A stretch of 64,000 nucleotides of DNA from Zonotrichia leucophrys gambelii. Its lineage: Eukaryota > Chordata > Aves > Passeriformes > Passerellidae. A program made the position numbers and the translations under genes. Under the pieces are notes generated by a model that ran no database searches, was not told where the DNA came from, and saw only the letters and a program-made list of their open reading frames with translations. Positions 12,046-23,714 of this stretch are shown piece after piece (positions within the stretch are counted from its first letter, which is position 1; each line of letters starts with the position of its first letter). Where the stretch lies: contig NC_088178.1 in assembly GCF_028769735.1 (NCBI RefSeq), forward strand, positions 10,008,857-10,072,856, read 5' to 3'.

Positions 12046-15000
12046 GGAGTTACATTATCAGTAGAGAAAGAAATGCTGTTCTGGAGCAGGGTAAGTGCTT
12101 TATTATGGGGAATTGCTGTCAGAGCACCATTCCAGTTAGTATATTAAGAAGCTGGAGTAAAAATATCCTAAGCTCCCGTAGAAAAACTCTTCTTTATAAG
12201 TGAGGTAAGGAGGTCACTGCCAGACACATCTCACACCTTCAGAAATGTTCATGTTCTTTCTTTCATCTGGGGCCCTTTAAGCTCCATTCAGCCTCGGTTC
12301 TGCAAAGGGAACACAAGATGCTTGGCTTGAAGTCTCATGGTTAATAACTCATCAGCATTTGCAGCTGATGTAAAAGCATAACACTGCTCCTACGAAGCAG
12401 GAAACGTCATTCAAGAACTTAAAGGCAGAGCCAAAGCCTTCCACACAGACATGGCAATTCCTGCAGGCAAGTGAGAAAGCCAAAGAGGTTTAACAAAAAC
12501 CAACACTCTCTTCTCTTGGACACTTTGAAGAATTTACCCTTGTTAGTATTTTCTGGTCTCATGAAATTCCGGGCAAAAACCTTAAAGGATGAAAACTACA
12601 GAATGAAAGGCATAATACAGAACAGATCACAAAGTGCTTTACATGTAAACACTGCCCCTGAAACCCTGACCATCAGCTGAGGGCCCACAGCAGCCAGAGC
12701 TGGTGGGCACAATCCCACGTGCAGATCATCCACTCTGGAGATTGTCCCACCTGCAATACTGTAAGCACAGCAGCCAGCAAAGGTTTAAGCTCTGTATTTG
12801 CTTTTCTTCTCTCTGCTCCCAACAGAAAAGGGGGAGGTATATGAGTTTGGAGGGCAAGTGGTGTTAACACTGGCTTCCTATTCAAAAATTCTGTAGCACT
12901 GCAACGTGAGCTCCAAACTCTGCTTCAAAGGGATTGCAGAAGCCAGCATATAAATATTGGACATGTTTGGGCTAGCTGGGAAAAATTAACAGAAAAGAAA
13001 CCCTGTAATCAAAAGTTTACCCACTTTTAAACATATTTTTAGTAGAGAGGGTGACATATTTACACCTCAGTACTAATATTACCTTCCTTTGCAAGTAAAC
13101 ATAGAGTTGTGTAATTCAGAAATGCATATTTCATCAAGAGACTGCAGAGGTGTCAAAAAGACAGGAACAGAGCTCAGACTCAAAGCTGTCATCAGAAGAA
13201 TATGCAAACCTGCATATTTAATTGTCGATACAGCCCATGCCTTTTCCTCTCATTAGCTTTATCAAGTCCCAGCTGTGAAGATTCATGCTTCCCATCCTAC
13301 TCTACCTTGATGGCAGCCCTCAAACAGACTGCCCACATTCTTCCAATTAAACAAGTATTTTGCCCTTCCATGCTCATCACCGGGATTGTCTGGCATCAAC
13401 AAGAGGGTGTGGGTGTCTGTTTGCAATTAAGAAGCGTGACACCCAGAGGTTACAGTGGCCCTGCAGCCCACACATGGGCAGGCTGTGTCCCAGGTATGCA
13501 CTCTGCAGAATCTGTCCAGCCTCAGCCCAGGGAACTCGTACAGGCAGATGGCCCTAAGCCACCCAGGCTATAGCAGCCCTCCAGCCCTCCTGCTGCTCAG
13601 CAAATCCAAGGGATTTGGGAGTTCTCTTCCACAGAGGGACGCACCACAAAGTAAAAACTGTGTACTCTGGTACACACACATCACGAGATGATGACTGTAG
13701 TAATTTTTTTGTATATTTTTACTGTAATGGTAATTAACTGAATAATTTAAAAGCTTTTTAAAAAATAAAAAGCCAACTTTAATTTTAAAAAAACAGTTAC
13801 ACTTAAAAGTACATCAGAACATCTGTGTTTATTTAAATATCAGTTATTTTTAGCAGTACATTTTACATCAGGTGTTTATAGCTTCACTGTATTTGAGCTA
13901 CACATCTGTCCTCATCATCTGACTGAAGCCATCAAGAGCTGGAACCACTGCTCCTGTTTATTTCCCTCCTTAATGGCCATACAGCACATTCCTGGCCTTG
14001 GGAGGGTGCTACAGACACACCCACATTGGCCAACACATCATCATCATCATCACAGATCAACCCAAATTACTGGGCCTGCTCTCCATACCTGCCTTCTCCA
14101 CCTGTAAGTCATTGGGACGTCAATTACGCCTTCAGCCATGGCAGCGTGTCATCAGTAACCAAACCTAAGTCACGTTAATTACAGTGGGCAATGCAAAAGG
14201 CACGAGATGGAACTCAAACACTTGAAGCTGTACACACAACCTTTAAATGCACAATTCACTTAATACAGGAAGTCCTAAGGGTTTCTGTTATTTTGAAGCA
14301 GGAGCAAAAAGCCCACAGAGAAAAGGCTGGGTCTCCTTCAGAAGAGGGGAATTAAACTGGTGTGACTGATTACAAAGTTGTTTGATACCAAAACAGAAAC
14401 AAACATCAGCCTCACCACCCCAAATCAAATGAAGCAAGGCACAGGTTTGGCAATCAAATGTACCAGCCCCTCATAGCCTGCAACAGACAAAACATGCACT
14501 GTATCAATTCTTAATTACAGAAAATGGTGAGCATAATTACTCACCCTGGCTAAAAACAGCTAAAGGACATTCGATTAAACCATCAATAAAAGGCCAATTT
14601 GCCTCAATTCAATGCTCTGTCTAAAAAAGTATGCTTATTGCATCCAGAAAGCCACTTTTCATGTTCTTCCTGTTAAATCACAGATGTATATAGAAGCTAT
14701 ATGAATATAGATGGGTTTGCATGATGAAAGTGCATCTCAACCTTCCACTGACATCCCTGCACTGAATCAGTGACACAAATGCTAAGACTGGAATAAGGCT
14801 CACTCTCTCTCAAAAAAAATTACAGAAGAAACCAAGGCCCCCTATTTTTAATTTTTATCATTATGTTTCAAGTTCCTGACAGTGATAAAACAGAAGTTGC
14901 TATTTCTTTCCCCAAAGCCTGTATGCAAGCTAGTAGTTCCAGCTATCACAGCTTCCAGCCAGGTGTTTCATTTTCTTTTAAGGCATTTTCCACTTCAGCA

Positions 15001-18000
15001 GTGATTTGATTACATACTATTAATTTTATCTCAATGGTAGACAATAAGTTTAATCAGTTTGCAATTCTTAGTTACTCTGAATGTCTACAATAGATTTTTT
15101 TCATTTCATTTTGACAGAAAACCACATTTCTGCACAGGTGAAAAGTCATCAGCAAGCAACAGAAAGTCAATGCTGTGATTTATTTGCAGTACACAGAACT
15201 AATGATCACAATACAGGTGGAGAAGATGCTTTTATTCTCCTTCATCACCTCAAAATGGTACATTTTAAGCAGCTTCATTTGCTCCTTTCCTCAACCCACA
15301 CCTTCTTTTTTGGAGCTTGTCAGATGATCAGAAGTTGGATTTGTTTGCTGTGCAGTCACAGGGCCAGGCAGCTGACAGGGTGGTCCCTGGGGGGCTGCTG
15401 GAATATCAAACAGCTCCCTCCCTTCTGCCTTTCCCTAAAGGAGATGATCAAGGGATGCCTTCTCTCCCCATCTGCTACTCCTCACAATCTGTGGGAAAGG
15501 AGCATCTGCCAAGTGAAGTCATCACCGACAGAGAGACTCAAACGCTAATACAGGAAAGTACAGATAAAGGCAGATCTACTGCACGAACTGCATTTCCTGA
15601 GAAAAACTAGTGAGTGACAGAGACTTCTTGTTTCAAGATTAAGACAAATTTCCCAGTGGTGAACTGAGTTTGAATTTCCTTTCAGAAAGATGCTACAGAA
15701 TGGGTAGGAGAAAAAAAAAAAAAAAAGAAAAAAAGAAAAAAAGAAGAGAAGCTTGAACTGGATCATCTAAAAACAAAACAGAGCTTTGCATACCCTGTGA
15801 ATGAAGAATCGAACAGCACAACAATAAAAATATACCAACAATCCAATTACTGAAATACAGAGATCAGCTTGGCTTCAGACCTTCAAAATATAAAAGAGCA
15901 TATAAACACAAACAGCACATGGAACACTCAGAAGTAAAGCATTCTCTACTTTAGTCTTCAGTGCTGTTCAAGGATATTTTAAAAATTTACCTGAATTAAT
16001 GGATAAACCTAAAATAAGCCACCAAAAAGCCTTAAAGTTTCCCATCAAGTGTAACATTGTATTTACTATTAACATAGTAAACAGCATCATCACTAGCATT
16101 TCTGCAGTACTATATATTGCCCTGTGAATGAGCCTTTAAATAAATGTGTGCTATGCTGGGCAAAAGCTAATTTTCCCAAACCTTGAGCGCAGTACGAGCA
16201 ACTAGTCAGGAGAATGGATCCTGCAAATACAAGAAACAACTGTACTAAGACCACTGTGGTTGTTCTTGGCAGCTCAATTTTAAACTCCTCTCTGCACCAC
16301 TTCTGACAGCTGTTCAAGAGCTGATTAGCTGAGTGCACACAGAAACCACCTTCACTGATGAGGTGAATTTGAGGTTTTATTCAGGACCATGATGACGTGG
16401 AGCAATGCCTGCTCTGAAATACTGCCTTTGTCTCCTGACGGATTTCTCTGCTGAGCACAAAAGCCCAGAATAAACCACAGGGATTCTCTTATAGGACTGG
16501 CTTAGCAGCATGCAAGGCTCTTGGCAGCAGCTCACATCTCACATTAATGGACACAAGAGGAAAGCTGGGATGCATAAACAGCTCCTGAGCTGCTCCTCCC
16601 AGTGTGAGTGACAGAGCTCATGCTGCAGAGTCTGTATCACTACAGAGCATGGCAAAGACCCCACCTAAACATCCCATGCCATCAGGCTCATCAGTCAAAC
16701 TGCAAATAAATCAAACCACTATCTCATGTTCTTGGTTCAGATGCTTCCTCCTCCACCCCACCTATATTTACCATGCTGACTTGTAAATACGGGCCCACAC
16801 AAATCTTAGACACGTTGCTGAATATTGCAGCCAGCCCTGAAATGGCTGGAAGGGGTGGGTTTGCACTGGCTTTGGCCCAGAGGTGATGACTTGTAACCCT
16901 ATCAACCCACTGCTCCACAAGCCTGGAATTTCACATATTCCAATAGAAAATGGAATATGAGGCTTCCTCTCTTTTGCCCAAATGATGTGCACAGAGCTAT
17001 CTTTATATAGAAAACCATCATTTCCTTGCTAGAAAGAGAATCACCAAATTGTAACTGAGAGCATAAGGCCAGTCAGGCATTTTGTAACCAGAACTGACAG
17101 GTGCAGAGCTCACTGCCTTTTGTGAATCAAAAGAAAAGAATTACTAGAGTGAGGGAGGGAAACTTGACTCTGTTATCTCTGAAATTATTCCATCTCCCTT
17201 TTTAGCCACTTAATGCCCAACACCCAATGACTTCAGTAAACAGCAGTCTTTCCAGATGGTCAGCAGAAGCACAAGAGGTTATAAAAGACCAGAAAAATAG
17301 CAATAATAGAAGTTCAGATACTCATGGCAACTCTCCTCAAAAATTAAAATAATTGCTAAATGTGTAGTTACACAAATACTATCATTGTCTGTCACAAACT
17401 CCTGAGCAATCTGATTCTTTTCTTCACTCCTTTCCCTAATTTCTTTCTAGCACTGTACATAAACCCAAATCAAGAAAAGGGTTTCTGTCCAATTATTTTA
17501 ATTTAATCATCAGTTTACTCCAATTTAGTCCTAATTATGACTACAGGAAGAGAAACCCCCAAGTGACAAAGGAGAACAAGTATCCCCAAAACAGTCCCAA
17601 AGAGTCCCAAGCAGGTACACAAAATTGTTTTCTTGAAAATATTAATAACTGTATTAAACCAGATAAGGAAAATATTGCATAAAACCCCAAAACTACTTTA
17701 CAGGATATAAATATACTAGCTCTATTTGGATTTTTAAAAAACCTTTAAAACCATCCAAACAATGAGACACTCATCTCCATATTTAAAATTAATTTTAAAA
17801 AGACAAACAACTCCCCCACAACGATGACAGGCATCAAGAATTTCTGAGATAAATTTTGCTCAAATGAAGTGAGGCTCTCAACATACCCACAGCTGGAAAT
17901 GAAATCATGGATTTGAAACTAGAGAAACACAGCTCCAGAGCAGAGCCCAACATCCATTACCTAATGGCTAATGTGGCCCTGCATTATGACAGACATGGCA

Positions 18001-21000
18001 ACAATAGAGATATTTAATTTATCACTCTGTTTGTACCAATTTTTGTTTGGGGTTTTCTTTATTTCACTGGTTGCCTAAACCCAGCAGCCCCTGCTCTGAT
18101 AGGTTCTAATGACGGGTAAGAGAAGGTTCGTGTCCCTCATTTCCCAGGGTAACTCCCGGTGGCACAGCTGCAGGGCCCGGCTCACACAGCTCTGCCAAAG
18201 GCAAACACAGCCCCCAGTGCGGGAGCATTCCCACCTGCCCCCTGGCATTTCCTGCGTGCACTTTCCCCCTGTTCTGGAGAGCAGGAGGATTTTGCCTCTG
18301 TTTGTCGAGTACCTGCCTGAATGGAGTGTTTGGGGCTTTAAGTAATGCTAAAGGTCTGCAACATGCCAAGCCTTTCAAACTCTGTATATCCTGCTTATTC
18401 CTTTTTCTAAGAGAACCAGTATTCACCTGGCAAGCAGCTTGCTACCAAATGTACATAATTACTGTCAGTGTGCAGGTTAAAGAACCCAGTGCAGTTAACA
18501 CAAGTAACCACAAGTATTTTATTGTACAGACACTCCCACAGATAGTTCATGTGAGCCATCTACTGAAATCCTGAATTAGGGGAATCCCACACGACGATAA
18601 AATAAGAAAGGAGAACATGAAGTGCCAGCAAAACACAACTAATATACCCACCATAAAACTAACCAGGCAACTGAAAACTAACTCCACAAGCAGCAAGATT
18701 GAGATTTCAGATACAAGAACGATACAGAATAAGATCACAGTCAAAACAGGTCAGAATTTTTCCATATATTTGAAACATCAAGGTATAGGATTCCTTATCC
18801 TTTTCATTTTCTTATTCCAGATCCAGGTTTATTTACAAATTGTCATTCACAGACAGAAAACAAATATTGCACTGCCTTCCTTCCAACATCTCCCTCAACT
18901 GGGGGTGAGATTTGCACTCAAGCACTTTAAGTGCACAAGTGCCACAACAGACTGCAATAAGAGTTCACAACACAGCAGTCTGCAATCCTTTTATTCACAG
19001 TGGACGTTGAAATCATTCCCAATAAATCAGTTTTGTTACCAAGTTCTGAAGGTAAATTTGAACCCTGTTCCTTTGGGACAATCTCATCATGCAAATGAAC
19101 ATATACAAGGCCTCTCCCAGGCAACCAGACACTCAACTACCTTCAGTTTGGGAACTGGAGCATGTTATCCAGCATAAAAGAGCCCCACACAGGAAGGGTT
19201 CAGCACAAAAGGCTGGCTATTTGCACTGAGCTGATAGAGCAAGTTGATCACAAAGCTCTCCAATAACATGTTCCACCTAGCTTAGCTCCTTCTTAGCCTA
19301 TGAAATCTCTTAAAAAGGGACCCTGGTATGTAAAAGAAAGAAGACAAATATTGTACAAGCATCTTACAAAGAAATTGAAGAAGCTACCTTATAATTCTAT
19401 AAATTAAATAATAATAATAATCCTTAGAATCACTGGCAGTAAGACACAGTAGCAATTTCAGGGAAGCAATGCAGCTGCTGTTTCCAAATCCCTAGCTGGC
19501 CCTGAGGTGCTCATTCAGAGCCACAGCAGCACTGAGCAGAGCCAATCCTCAGCACTCCAGCACGGCCTCACCTGGCAGGGAGCAGATGCAGCTCCCGCAG
19601 AAGCTCCGTCACACACCGGCAATGCTCCATGGCAGGTCACTGCCAGCAGCACTGGGTGATCCCCTGTGCCCCCCAGCCCCCATTAACACCCTCTCTGATG
19701 AGCCTGCAGCCACAGCCTGCAACAGCCGAGGTGCAGGACTAACACACAGCACTGAGAAGGCAATGCATTGCTTTTTCACACTGTTTGCTTCTTACAGACA
19801 GGTACAGTGCATTTATAGCACATTTATCGCCTATGGAGATTAGGGAAAACAGTATTTCTTGAAGTGCCAAGTTGTAAGTTGCTTTGCATATTCATTCCAA
19901 CACTTGGGATGCAGCTGCAAATCTATTCAGAATCTCCTCAGTGCAGTTTCTTCCATCAGTGTGATGACTACTGGACTGCAGCCCACTTTGCCCCCACTGC
20001 CAGTTTATCCACTCTGTACAGGCATTATTGTCACAGTAGCTGACTTGCTACTAAATGGCTAAAGAAAAGTTTAAGGTTTTTTCTGGTACCTGGTACCTCT
20101 CTCTGCTTTTATTTGCAGGAGCAGTGATAACAGTAACAGGCTGATCCCTCAAAAGTCGTAAGATAATCACTCACTCCTCAAACAAAACCAAGTTCATGAA
20201 GACGTTAACCTTAAAAGCTACTGAAAGCAGGACTGCAGTTACAGACCTGGGCAGGACTAATTGTGGGAAGTGAAACTGACCACACAAAGGCTACAACAAA
20301 CCTGGAGGACAAAAAGTAGAAATATGTTGCCCATTAAACTTAAAAAGTGGTAGATGAGGAGAAACTAAAAACATTATAAATGCAAAAAAAAAATAATCCC
20401 CTTATGTTCAGTAGTTAAAACTATGGACAAGGAGCATTTCTTAGAAAAAAGCTTTTCAAAACTTAGTCTGACCTTTGAACCATCACTTTGTGAAGTAATT
20501 CTGCAGCAAGAGTAGCAGCAATGTACAATCCTAAGCAGTTTTAAGATGCTTGAAAGAGTTACAAGAGCATTTAAACAACAGTGTATTAAATAAAGCAACT
20601 GATAACACTCACGCAGGTTTCTTTTAGTCCAGTGAAGCTGTCTTAGACTTCAGGTAAGTTTTGTCCCAGCTTTATAAGGAAGTAATTGGAAGTACAAAGT
20701 CCTTCCTACTGAAGAGGGATGCACAGTCCAGAAGACTTGCTAACCATTAATTAAACTAGTAAGAAGGAACGCTTGGACAGGCCTACAAATTACTTTTAAC
20801 ACACTATAAATATATATAAGCAATTAATTTAGAAGGACTGTATTATGAGGAGGTCTTTTTGCTAGCATTTTCAGGTCTAATTGAATTATCACCTTAAAAA
20901 GAGGCACAAAATTTCCAGACAAAATTTAAGCAGGGACTGGAATCTCTTAATTGATCTTTTTGAGATGCAAGAGTCAGCACGTTCTTCCAAATTCTGAGAT

Positions 21001-21740
21001 GGTTGCACAGCTCTCCATGGCAACCCAGGATACATGAGCCCTGCAGTCACTGGCAAGAACCTAACAGGAACAACATTAGGCTGAAACAGCTTCTAAAGCA
21101 GAAGAAAGGCCACAGCTTCAGGGTGGGGTAAAATTTGTGTCTTGGCAATCAGGTCAATAAGGGGACAGAAAGCAGTTTCTGATTTACTATCTCTTCCATT
21201 GAAAAAGTGGAAAAGCAATAGAAGGGCAAGAACTACACTAGCAAAACCTGCAGTCTATACAGGTTTGGTATAATCCGAGTTCAGATATGCCACAATACAA
21301 CGCCTAACTCAAACTCTCGAACACGAGTTTAGAGCTTGCTCCCTGTGTACCTCACTCCTCGCGTTATGCTCGCAGATTCTTTGGTTCCGGTTCTCTCACC
21401 AGCCTGTTTCGCTCCTGTCCTTATACTTTCATTTTATTTTATCCATCTCGTTAGCACAACACAAGTGCCCGAAGGCGGCCGATGCACAGCCCTGCTGGTA
21501 CCGGCTCCCTTCAGAGCCTCCGGGGCGATCGCGGCACACAGCCCGCCCGCGCCGGGCACCGGCACCTCCTGCCTTTGTTGGCCACGGGCGCTCGGCGGCC
21601 GCCGGCACACGGCACCGGGCTCGCCCAGGGCCGCGCCGCCGCTGCATTCCCCAACACACCGCCCCGCTCGGGGCCGCGGCACTGCCGGGGCCGCCCTCGG
21701 AGCCCCCGTTCCGCCACCCAGCGCTCCCCGCCGCGCCGCT
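12046..21740 (-). other. GPSM2 5' UTR remainder and large first intron
   Basis: About 9.7 kb between the start-codon exon and the CpG island. Contains a short (CAT)n run at 14036-14051, an A-rich microsatellite at 15709-15750 and a short ATA run near 19410-19422. Overlapping open frames at 15081-15610 have no recognisable homology. Otherwise unremarkable AT-rich intron. Confidence 0.75.
15709..15750 (+). repeat. A-rich simple repeat (A)n / (AAAAAAG)n
   Basis: A 16-base A run at 15711-15726 is followed by repeated A6-7G units inside the GPSM2 first intron. Simple-sequence slippage; no flanking LINE or SINE body was recognised. Confidence 0.9.
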
Positions 21741-22050
21741 CACCTGTGTGCCGGGCCGGCGGGGCTGCGGGAGGCCAGCTGGGCTGCGAGGGGCCGGCGC
21801 TGTGCGAGCCGGGCCGGCGGGGCCGTGAGGGGCGGCGAGCCCCGCCCGCCCACGCGCAGCCGCTCCTCGAACCCGCCAATCGCCGCCGCGCGCGCCCGGC
21901 CCCAGGGGCGCGGCCGCCAACGGCCGGCGCGGGCGCATCATCCGCACGGACCAATGGGCGGGCGGCGCGCACGGGCCGGGGCGGGCGGAGCGGTCACGCT
22001 GTGCCCCGGCCGGGAACGGCACCGCCGGTGCCCGTAGGAAAGACAGGCTG
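21470..22050. promoter_or_regulatory. CpG-island bidirectional promoter, GPSM2 (-) / AKNAD1 (+)
   Basis: About 580 bp of very GC-rich, CpG-dense sequence between AT-rich flanks. It contains CCAAT boxes at 21876-21880 and 21951-21955, GC boxes near 21956-21965 and 21978-21988, and further CCCGCCC motifs around 21841-21850. No TATA box was seen. GPSM2 is transcribed leftwards and AKNAD1 rightwards, so the island serves two genes head-to-head, as I recall for the human locus. Transcription starts were not determined. Confidence 0.8.
21744..21850 (-). other. GPSM2: Candidate noncoding first exon of GPSM2
   Basis: On the minus strand a consensus donor (CACACAG before GTGAGC) lies at 21744 inside the CpG island. 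It is correctly oriented to splice to the start-codon exon near 12045. The upstream limit, i.e. the transcription start, is a guess; only the donor is seen. Confidence 0.5.
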
Positions 22051-22096
22051 CGAGCTCGCCTCTGCCGCCCCGAGCCACTGCAGATAAGGTGAAACA

Positions 22097-22158
22097 ATGC
22101 ATTTCATGATGCTGAGCTGCTCATTAATTGCATTGTGTTTGATACACGGGGACGAAAA
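22097..22158 (+). other. AKNAD1: Possible alternative first coding exon of AKNAD1
   Basis: ATG at 22097 opens 20 codons plus two bases to a GTAAAT donor. That phase exactly matches the 22555 acceptor (A + TTT GAT...), which stays open into the main AKNAD1 frame. The peptide is hydrophobic (MHFMMLSCSLIALCLIHG), unexpected for this family. A competing untranslated model uses the donor AAG-GTGAAA at 22088. The phase match could be chance. Confidence 0.3.
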
Positions 22159-22631
22159 GTAAATTGGGAAAAAAGTTTGTGATCTTTCTCTAGAGCATAA
22201 GCTAAAGAAATGCTTTAGAGCGGCAAGGGAAAGGGGCTGGGGGATTTGTTTGGGTTTTTTCAGCCTGAGATTGAACTCTAGTACCACTCCTGGCTCTGTT
22301 ACCAAGTTTTTTTGTCTTCACTACTACAGCGGGACTGCTACGCTGGCAGCAGCTGCTGTTCCCGATGCTTTTGACATTTGTGTCTTATTTCCTCCAGCAG
22401 ACTTCCACTAGTGCAAATAGAGGAGCGTTCATATCAGTACGATTGTTCTAAAAAAGCTACAGTAGGGAGATAATGAAATATTAATTATATAGACAACTAG
22501 GTAATATTGTCATCTGTATTTGAGTATAAAATTACTATTAATCATACATTTCAGATTTTGATCCATGCAATAATAAAAGATCTGTCCATAACCGGCAAAG
22601 CAATGGCATTGATATTCTACATAAACTGGAT

Positions 22632-23714
22632 ATGGAGACTACAAAAAAGTGCAAACTGCCAGACTGGATGAAAGCCCAAATGAATAATTCATTTGCAGAT
22701 GCATTAGGCTGTAGCACAGATGCAACTGAAGAGGAAGAAGATTACTTAGTTTATGATGGAGATTTAGGAATAGGCTGTAAATACAACAATAACTCGGAGA
22801 ATTTGAATGCCTGTAGTTGTACAAAAGATATTTCTGGTATTTTAAACTTAGCCTGTTCTGAAGATAACAAAAACAAAAAAGCAGCAGCCAATTATGAAAC
22901 TCCTCTACAGCCGGAAGAATTCTCCAGCCATCAGAGAGGCACCAGAGGAACAACTGCAGTTCCAATTGAAATGCCTGGAAGCGAAGCTTCCTTTCAGCAG
23001 GAATTACCTGTTGGCAGTGCCAGTAAAGCAGACAGCAAAGAACATGGAACTGCCTCCAAGATGTCCACGGTCCTCCTGCGCCATTTTGCTAGGGGAGAAT
23101 TACTAAGCACATGCCCCTTAATTGAATGTGAAACTATACCGGAGGTGTCCTTTACTGAAAGTATCGATGACACCGGGAGCAAACCTGAGCCTTCAGAGCA
23201 CAGCAGAGGCTCTTTAGGGTATGAACAATGGGCAGCCAGCTCCGAGGAGTATCCCTTAGAAAAGCACAAAGAAGTACAGGCTCATGACAAAAATGGAAAC
23301 TCATTAAATGGAAATAGATCTCTTTCAAAGCAATCTATTTTTTCTTCTGGACAATGTGGGTGCAGACAAGAATTTTCACAAGTGGTTAATGAGGCTGGAG
23401 ATACACACACCTTTCAAAACATGAAAGATGAGAGACTTCTGTTTAAGAGAACAGTTTCACCTTGTGAGCTCAAATATGGCCAAGGGCAAGCTCACTATTG
23501 CCTTCCTGACTTCTCTGACGCTGCTTCAGAAGTACCAAAAAAACCTGACAATATTACCTCAGTTCCTTCAACTGCAAGAGAAAAACCCTTTCCTATTTTG
23601 CAAAGTAAATCAGTACCTGTGAACAACATTTTGGAAAATAAGAATCACTTCAATTCTGCTGAAGTAGAGAACCAAGAGGAATGGAGTATTTCAGAACTGC
23701 TGCAACAGCTACAG
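22632..23714 (+). CDS. AKNAD1: AKNAD1 large first coding exon
   Basis: Residues 1-361. The exon itself begins at 22555 after TTTCAG and ends CTACAG before GTAATT. It is polar, acidic and serine-rich with no globular domain visible, and contains the YDGDL and GQGQAHYCLPDF motifs that identify the gene. Confidence 0.92.

Noticed and set aside
15081..15610. Overlapping plus-strand open frames of 155 and 97 codons in the GPSM2 first intron
   Set aside because: No recognisable family, no coherent splice signals or domain pattern, and such lengths are possible by chance in 64 kb read in six frames. The composition matches the surrounding intron.
21336..22097. Long open frames on both strands (over 200 codons) across the first CpG island
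   Set aside because: GC-rich sequence has few stop codons; the peptides are Ala/Arg/Gly/Pro-rich shadows in several frames at once. The region is a promoter.
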